This document shows, piece after piece, positions 5,136 through 8,155 of a DNA stretch of 8,155 nucleotides (positions within the stretch are counted from its first letter, which is position 1; each line of letters opens with the position of its first letter). A model generated the notes under the pieces. It made no database searches and was not told where the DNA came from. It saw only the letters and a list, made by a program, of their open reading frames with translations. Location: contig QMSR01000036.1 in assembly GCA_003649695.1 (NCBI GenBank), positions 1-8,155 of the forward strand. Direction: 5' to 3'. This stretch comes from Thermoplasmata archaeon. Lineage in GTDB: Archaea; Thermoplasmatota; Thermoplasmata; Thermoplasmatales; B87-G9. A program made the position numbers and the translations under genes.

Positions 5136-6794
5136 ATGACGGAGGCTCCAGTTATCAGGGCCCCCAGGGGTAGGGCCCTTAGCTGCAAGTCCTGGAAGAC
5201 GGAGGCCGCCATGAGGATGCTCATGAACAACCTCGATCCGGAGGTGGCTAAGGACCCCGCAAACCTCATCGTCTACGGGGGAACGGGCAAGGCGGCAAGG
5301 GACTGGAAGTCCTTCTGGAAGATAGTAGAGACCCTAAAGGAGCTGGAGGACGACGAGACCCTGCTCGTCCAGTCGGGCAAGCCCGTGGCCGTCTTCAAGA
5401 CCCACAGCTGGGCCCCCAGGGTGCTGATCGCGAACTCCCTGTTGGTGCCCAAGTGGGCGAACTGGGAGTACTTCCGGGAGTTGGAGGAGAGGGGACTCAT
5501 CATGTACGGCCAGATGACTGCTGGCTCCTGGATCTACATTGGGACCCAGGGGATCCTGCAGGGGACCTACGAGACCCTGTACGCCGTGGCCAGGAAGAAG
5601 TTCAACAGCGATAGCCTTCGCGGGAAGTGGGTCCTCAGCTCGGGTCTGGGTGAGATGAGCGGTGCCCAGCCCCTTGCCATAACCATGAACGAGGGTGTGG
5701 GCATCATCGTGGAGGTGGACGAGTCTAAGATAAAGAGGAGACTCAGGCACGGTTACCTGGACACGTGGACCGACGACCTGGACGAGGCCCTGAAGATGAA
5801 GGACGAGGCCCTGGAGAGGGGTGAGCCCCTCTCGATAGGTCTCCTGGGTAACGCGGCCGACGTGTACCCGGAGCTCGTGAAGAGGGGGATAGTACCAGAC
5901 GTCGTTACGGATCAGACCGCCGCCCACGACCCCCTGAACGGTTACATCCCCTCCGGCTACAGCGTGGAGGAGGCGGCGGAGCTCAGGGAGAGCAATCCAG
6001 AGAAGTACCTGGAGGAGGTGAGGAAGTCCCTGAGGAGGCACGTTCCCGCTATGATATGGTTCCTGGAGCACGGGGCCGCCGTATTCGACTACGGGAACAA
6101 CATAAGGGGACAGGCGCTCGAGGCGGGGGTGGAAGACGCCTTCAAAATCCCGGGGTACGTCCCCGAGTACATCAGACCTCTCTTCTGCGAGGGGAAGGGT
6201 CCGTTCCGCTGGGTCGCCCTCAGCGGGAATCCGGAGGACATCTACGAGACGGACAGGGTCATCAAGAAGCTCTTTCCAGACGACAGGCACCTCCACCGCT
6301 GGCTGGACATGGCCGAGGAGAGGGTGAAGTGGCAGGGGCTCCCGGCGAGGATCTGCTGGCTGGGATACGGACAGAGGCACAAGGCCGGCCTGGCCTTCAA
6401 CGAGCTGGTGAGGGAGGGGGTCCTGGACGCCCCCATCGTGATCGGGAGGGACCACCACGACACCGGGAGCGTCGCGTCCCCGTTCAGGGAGACCGAGGCC
6501 ATGAAGGACGGGAGCGACGCCATAGCGGACTGGCCCATCCTGAACGCCCTCCTCAACGTCGCCTCCGGGGCGACTTGGGTCGCCGTCCACCACGGGGGCG
6601 GCGTGGGCATAGGGTACAGCATCCACGCCGGGATGGTCATCGTGGCCGATGGGGAAAGGGAGACCGACCTGAGGCTGGAGAGGGTCTTGACCAACGACCC
6701 CGGAATTGGGGTCGTGAGGCACGCCGACGCCGGCTACGAAAAGGCCATCGAGACAGCCAAGAAGGGGAAGATCTGGATGCCCATGTTGGACTAG
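5136..6794 (+). CDS. hutU: Urocanate hydratase
   Basis: 552 residues, normal for the family. The enzyme is cytoplasmic and hydrates urocanate to 4-imidazolone-5-propionate, the second step of histidine degradation, using tightly bound NAD+ as an electrophile. Motifs in order: YGGTGKAARDW (47-57), LVQSGKPV (77-84), MYGQMTAGSWIYIGTQG (123-139), the NAD-binding loop GLGEMSGAQP (170-179), TDQTAAHDPLNGY, FDYGNNIRGQA and RPLFCEGKGPFRW. These are followed by the catalytic Cys407 in ARICWLGYGQR, then VIGRDHHDTGSVASP, DGSDAIADWP, HHGGGVGIGYS and VRHADAGYE. The bacterial NAD loop usually reads GLGGMGGAQP; here Glu and Ser replace two glycines. ATG 5136 was chosen over ATG 5124 because it is about 25 bases from the TATA box and GGGGG lies just upstream (5126-5130). 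The HD gene begins directly after its TAG stop, so the two form an operon. Confidence 0.97.
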   Translation: MTEAPVIRAPRGRALSCKSWKTEAAMRMLMNNLDPEVAKDPANLIVYGGTGKAARDWKSFWKIVETLKELEDDETLLVQSGKPVAVFKTHSWAPRVLIANSLLVPKWANWEYFRELEERGLIMYGQMTAGSWIYIGTQGILQGTYETLYAVARKKFNSDSLRGKWVLSSGLGEMSGAQPLAITMNEGVGIIVEVDESKIKRRLRHGYLDTWTDDLDEALKMKDEALERGEPLSIGLLGNAADVYPELVKRGIVPDVVTDQTAAHDPLNGYIPSGYSVEEAAELRESNPEKYLEEVRKSLRRHVPAMIWFLEHGAAVFDYGNNIRGQALEAGVEDAFKIPGYVPEYIRPLFCEGKGPFRWVALSGNPEDIYETDRVIKKLFPDDRHLHRWLDMAEERVKWQGLPARICWLGYGQRHKAGLAFNELVREGVLDAPIVIGRDHHDTGSVASPFRETEAMKDGSDAIADWPILNALLNVASGATWVAVHHGGGVGIGYSIHAGMVIVADGERETDLRLERVLTNDPGIGVVRHADAGYEKAIETAKKGKIWMPMLD

Positions 6795-6797
6795 GTG
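6793..6797 (+). promoter_or_regulatory. Shine-Dalgarno-like AGGTG for alternative HD gene start
   Basis: AGGTG spans the end of the hutU stop and the first GTG of the HD gene. It lies 6 bases before an in-frame GTG at 6804, which favours 6804 (three codons downstream) as the translated start over GTG 6795. Confidence 0.35.
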
Positions 6798-7538
6798 TGC
6801 GACGTGAAGGACGTCAGGGAGATCTACGACAGCAGGGTCCTGAGGGCCCTGGAGGAGGATCCGGAGGTCGACGCCCTGCTGAAGGGGGCCAACGACCTCA
6901 CCATGGGTAGGCTGATGTTCAACGACCATGGGAAGACCCATGCCAGGATCGTCGCCTACTTCGCGGTTCGGGCTTACGAGATCTTGAGGAAGAGGGGTAT
7001 CAGGGCGAACCTAGAGTTCGAGGACGGGGCTACGGAGGAGGAGGTCAAGGACACCTTGGTCGCGGCCGCTTACCTCCACGACATAGGGAACGCGGTGAAC
7101 AGGAGGGACCATGAGCTCCTGAGCCTGATCCTGGCTGCCCCCATTTTGGACAGGGTGTTCTCGGGGTCGAGGCTGGCGGTGAAGCAGAAGGCCGTGGCCA
7201 TGGAGGCCATCCTGTGCCACATGGGAAGGTATCCCGCCACCAGCCTGGAGGCGCAGATCGTCGCCCTCAGCGACGGCCTGGACATGGAGAGGGGGAGGGC
7301 GAGGATACCCTACAGGATGGGGGCCAAGAGCATACACACATACTCCGCCCTCTCCATCAGCAGGGTCGAGCTCCAGGAGGGCAGGGAGAGACCGCTGCTG
7401 GTCCTGGTTCACATGGAGAACCCTTCAGGTATCTTCCAGATAGAGGAGGTCCTGGGGCCCAAGATCGAGAACACCAGGCTGAGCGAGATGCTCAGGATAA
7501 AGGCGAAGATCGGGGAGGAGGAGGTGGTTATTCACTGA
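6795..7538 (+). CDS. HD-superfamily metal-dependent hydrolase, substrate unknown
   Basis: 247 residues with the HD phosphohydrolase metal-binding set. Candidate ligands are His45/His49 (NDHGKTH), the diagnostic HD pair 95-96 in AAYLHDIGN, His106 (RRDHE), His142 (LCHMG) and Asp160/Asp163 (VALSDGLDME). The second half (about 164-225: RGRARIPYR, SIHTYSALSI, GIFQIEEVLGPKI) is distinctive and resembles a group of uncharacterised archaeal and bacterial 'predicted HD hydrolases'; I cannot name a proven substrate. HD enzymes usually cleave phosphate from nucleotides or cyclic nucleotides. The GTG start directly abuts the hutU stop, and a GTG at 6804 has a better Shine-Dalgarno. It is co-transcribed with hutU, which hints at a link to histidine breakdown, but no known Hut enzyme has this fold. 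Its 3' end overlaps the convergent FTCD_C gene by 11 bases. Confidence 0.88.
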   Translation: MCDVKDVREIYDSRVLRALEEDPEVDALLKGANDLTMGRLMFNDHGKTHARIVAYFAVRAYEILRKRGIRANLEFEDGATEEEVKDTLVAAAYLHDIGNAVNRRDHELLSLILAAPILDRVFSGSRLAVKQKAVAMEAILCHMGRYPATSLEAQIVALSDGLDMERGRARIPYRMGAKSIHTYSALSISRVELQEGRERPLLVLVHMENPSGIFQIEEVLGPKIENTRLSEMLRIKAKIGEEEVVIH

Positions 7539-8155
7539 TGCCCATGCCCTCCTCCACCCTCGCAATGGATCCCTCGTAGAGCCTCTGGACGGCCTCCTTC
7601 AGCTCCCGACCCTTCTCCAGGAGATCCTCCAGCTCGGGCACCCCGCTGCAGTTGATTGCGACGTTCAGGAAGGCTCCCATGGCGGCGGATCTCGCCAGCT
7701 CGATAGCCGTGCCGACGTCCGATATCGCGCTCTTGAGGCCCTTCTCGGCAAGCACGGAGGCCATCTCCAGGACCCTGGCCGAGAGCTCCATGACTCTGAG
7801 GGGGACCTCCGACGCCTTCCTGGAGGCCTCTATCAGAGCCCTCTCCCTGCTCTCGACCTCGTCCCTGGACCACCTCCTCATCCTCCTCGCCGCAAGCAGG
7901 GCCTCGAAGGCCTGGGCATCCCTCCTCCTCAGCTCGAGGAACTCGTCCACGAGCCCCATGGCCTCCTGCCTGAGGGAGAGCATGAGGTCCTTGACGTCGG
8001 CGTACTTCCTCCTACGGGAGGTCAGGCCGGCTACCATGGCGACGAGGGCGGCCGCCATGGCCCCCGCCTCGGCGCTGGCGGAGCCTCCACCGGGGCTGGG
8101 GGTTGCGGAGGCCAGCTCCTTGACGAAGTCCCCGCCCGCTCCCTGCTTCAGCAGG
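7528..8155 (-). CDS. Formiminotransferase-cyclodeaminase family (FTCD_C) protein, N-terminus beyond window
   Basis: The frame is open to the right edge, so the protein is cut at its N-terminus; 208 residues are visible. The ATG at 8058 is internal. The residues before it include ATPSPGGGSASAEAGAMAAA, the Gly-rich folate-site signature of the cyclodeaminase / methenyl-THF cyclohydrolase (FchA) fold. Next come MVAGLTSRRRKYADV, a long helical bundle (DAQAFEALLAARRM), ASEVPLRVMELS and EKGLKSAISDVGTA. The visible part ends with AAMGAFLNVAINCSG and a short helical tail, the expected order and length for this helical domain. The enzyme releases ammonia from 5-formimino-THF to give 5,10-methenyl-THF, the last step of the folate branch of histidine degradation; a plain cyclohydrolase role is possible. 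Whether a formiminotransferase domain is fused upstream cannot be seen. The hutU operon is on the opposite strand and convergent. Confidence 0.92.
   Translation of the reverse strand, partial: LLKQGAGGDFVKELASATPSPGGGSASAEAGAMAAALVAMVAGLTSRRRKYADVKDLMLSLRQEAMGLVDEFLELRRRDAQAFEALLAARRMRRWSRDEVESRERALIEASRKASEVPLRVMELSARVLEMASVLAEKGLKSAISDVGTAIELARSAAMGAFLNVAINCSGVPELEDLLEKGRELKEAVQRLYEGSIARVEEGMGISE

Noticed and set aside
6056..6910. 284-codon plus-strand frame inside hutU and the HD gene
   Set aside because: Arg/Gly-rich frame-shifted shadow with no recognisable domain, fully contained in two well-supported genes.
5334..6941. 535-codon open frame antisense to hutU
   Set aside because: The product is low-complexity and rich in Gly, Pro, Val, His and Leu, and it mirrors the codon bias of hutU, whose own frame matches the family along its whole length. 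This is a GC-rich antisense shadow.
7532..7873. 113-codon minus-strand frame inside the FTCD_C gene
   Set aside because: Gly/Arg-rich shadow in another frame of a recognised folate-enzyme domain.
7528..8058. FTCD_C gene starting at ATG 8058
   Set aside because: That start would remove the PSPGGGSASA folate-site motif, which is in frame just upstream; the gene continues past the window edge.
1..8155. tRNA or rRNA genes, CRISPR repeats, insertion sequences, attachment sites
   Set aside because: Nothing resembling these was seen on reading; nearly all bases are covered by protein genes with consistent base composition, and I saw no sign of recent transfer.

Overview
This window looks like a compact chromosomal stretch from an archaeon, probably a thermophile. 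Four things point to Archaea: an Orc1/Cdc6-type AAA+ protein, a 20S proteasome beta subunit, the archaeal termination nuclease aCPSF1/FttA with N-terminal KH-like domains, and an RPA-like OB-fold protein. The DNA is GC-rich, arginine is encoded mostly by AGG, genes overlap or abut, and promoters are TATA-like. This fits a hyperthermophilic TACK-type lineage such as Korarchaeota or a relative, but I cannot fix the lineage from the window. There are no RNA genes, CRISPR arrays, insertion sequences or gene-free stretches over 300 bases.

Layout. Positions 1-1572 (minus strand) hold a divergent Orc1/Cdc6-family ATPase followed by a tetratricopeptide-repeat (TPR) protein that runs off the left edge. 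A very short divergent promoter zone (about 1550-1620, largely inside coding sequence) separates them from a plus-strand operon of psmB (proteasome beta), fttA (KH, metallo-beta-lactamase and beta-CASP nuclease) and an RPA-like OB-fold gene. psmB and fttA overlap by 1 base. The OB-fold gene lacks any ATG, GTG or TTG start that would keep its whole conserved N-terminus. It collides tail to tail, with an 11-base overlap, with a minus-strand macrodomain gene.

The macrodomain gene and the next plus-strand gene, hutU (urocanate hydratase), diverge from a perfectly palindromic TATA box (CTTATAAG, 5107-5114). It lies about 25 bases from a plausible leaderless start on each side. hutU is followed without a gap by an HD-superfamily metal-dependent hydrolase. 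That gene again overlaps by 11 bases a convergent gene for a formiminotransferase-cyclodeaminase-type (FTCD_C) folate enzyme, which runs off the right edge.

How the genes may work together. psmB and fttA form an archaeal information/quality-control operon (protein turnover plus transcription termination), with a small nucleic-acid-binding protein as third member. hutU and the FTCD_C gene belong to one pathway, histidine to glutamate with the formimino carbon passed to a folate, so the right third of the window is probably part of a histidine-degradation locus. The HD hydrolase and the macrodomain protein are physically tied to that locus, but their substrates cannot be read from sequence.
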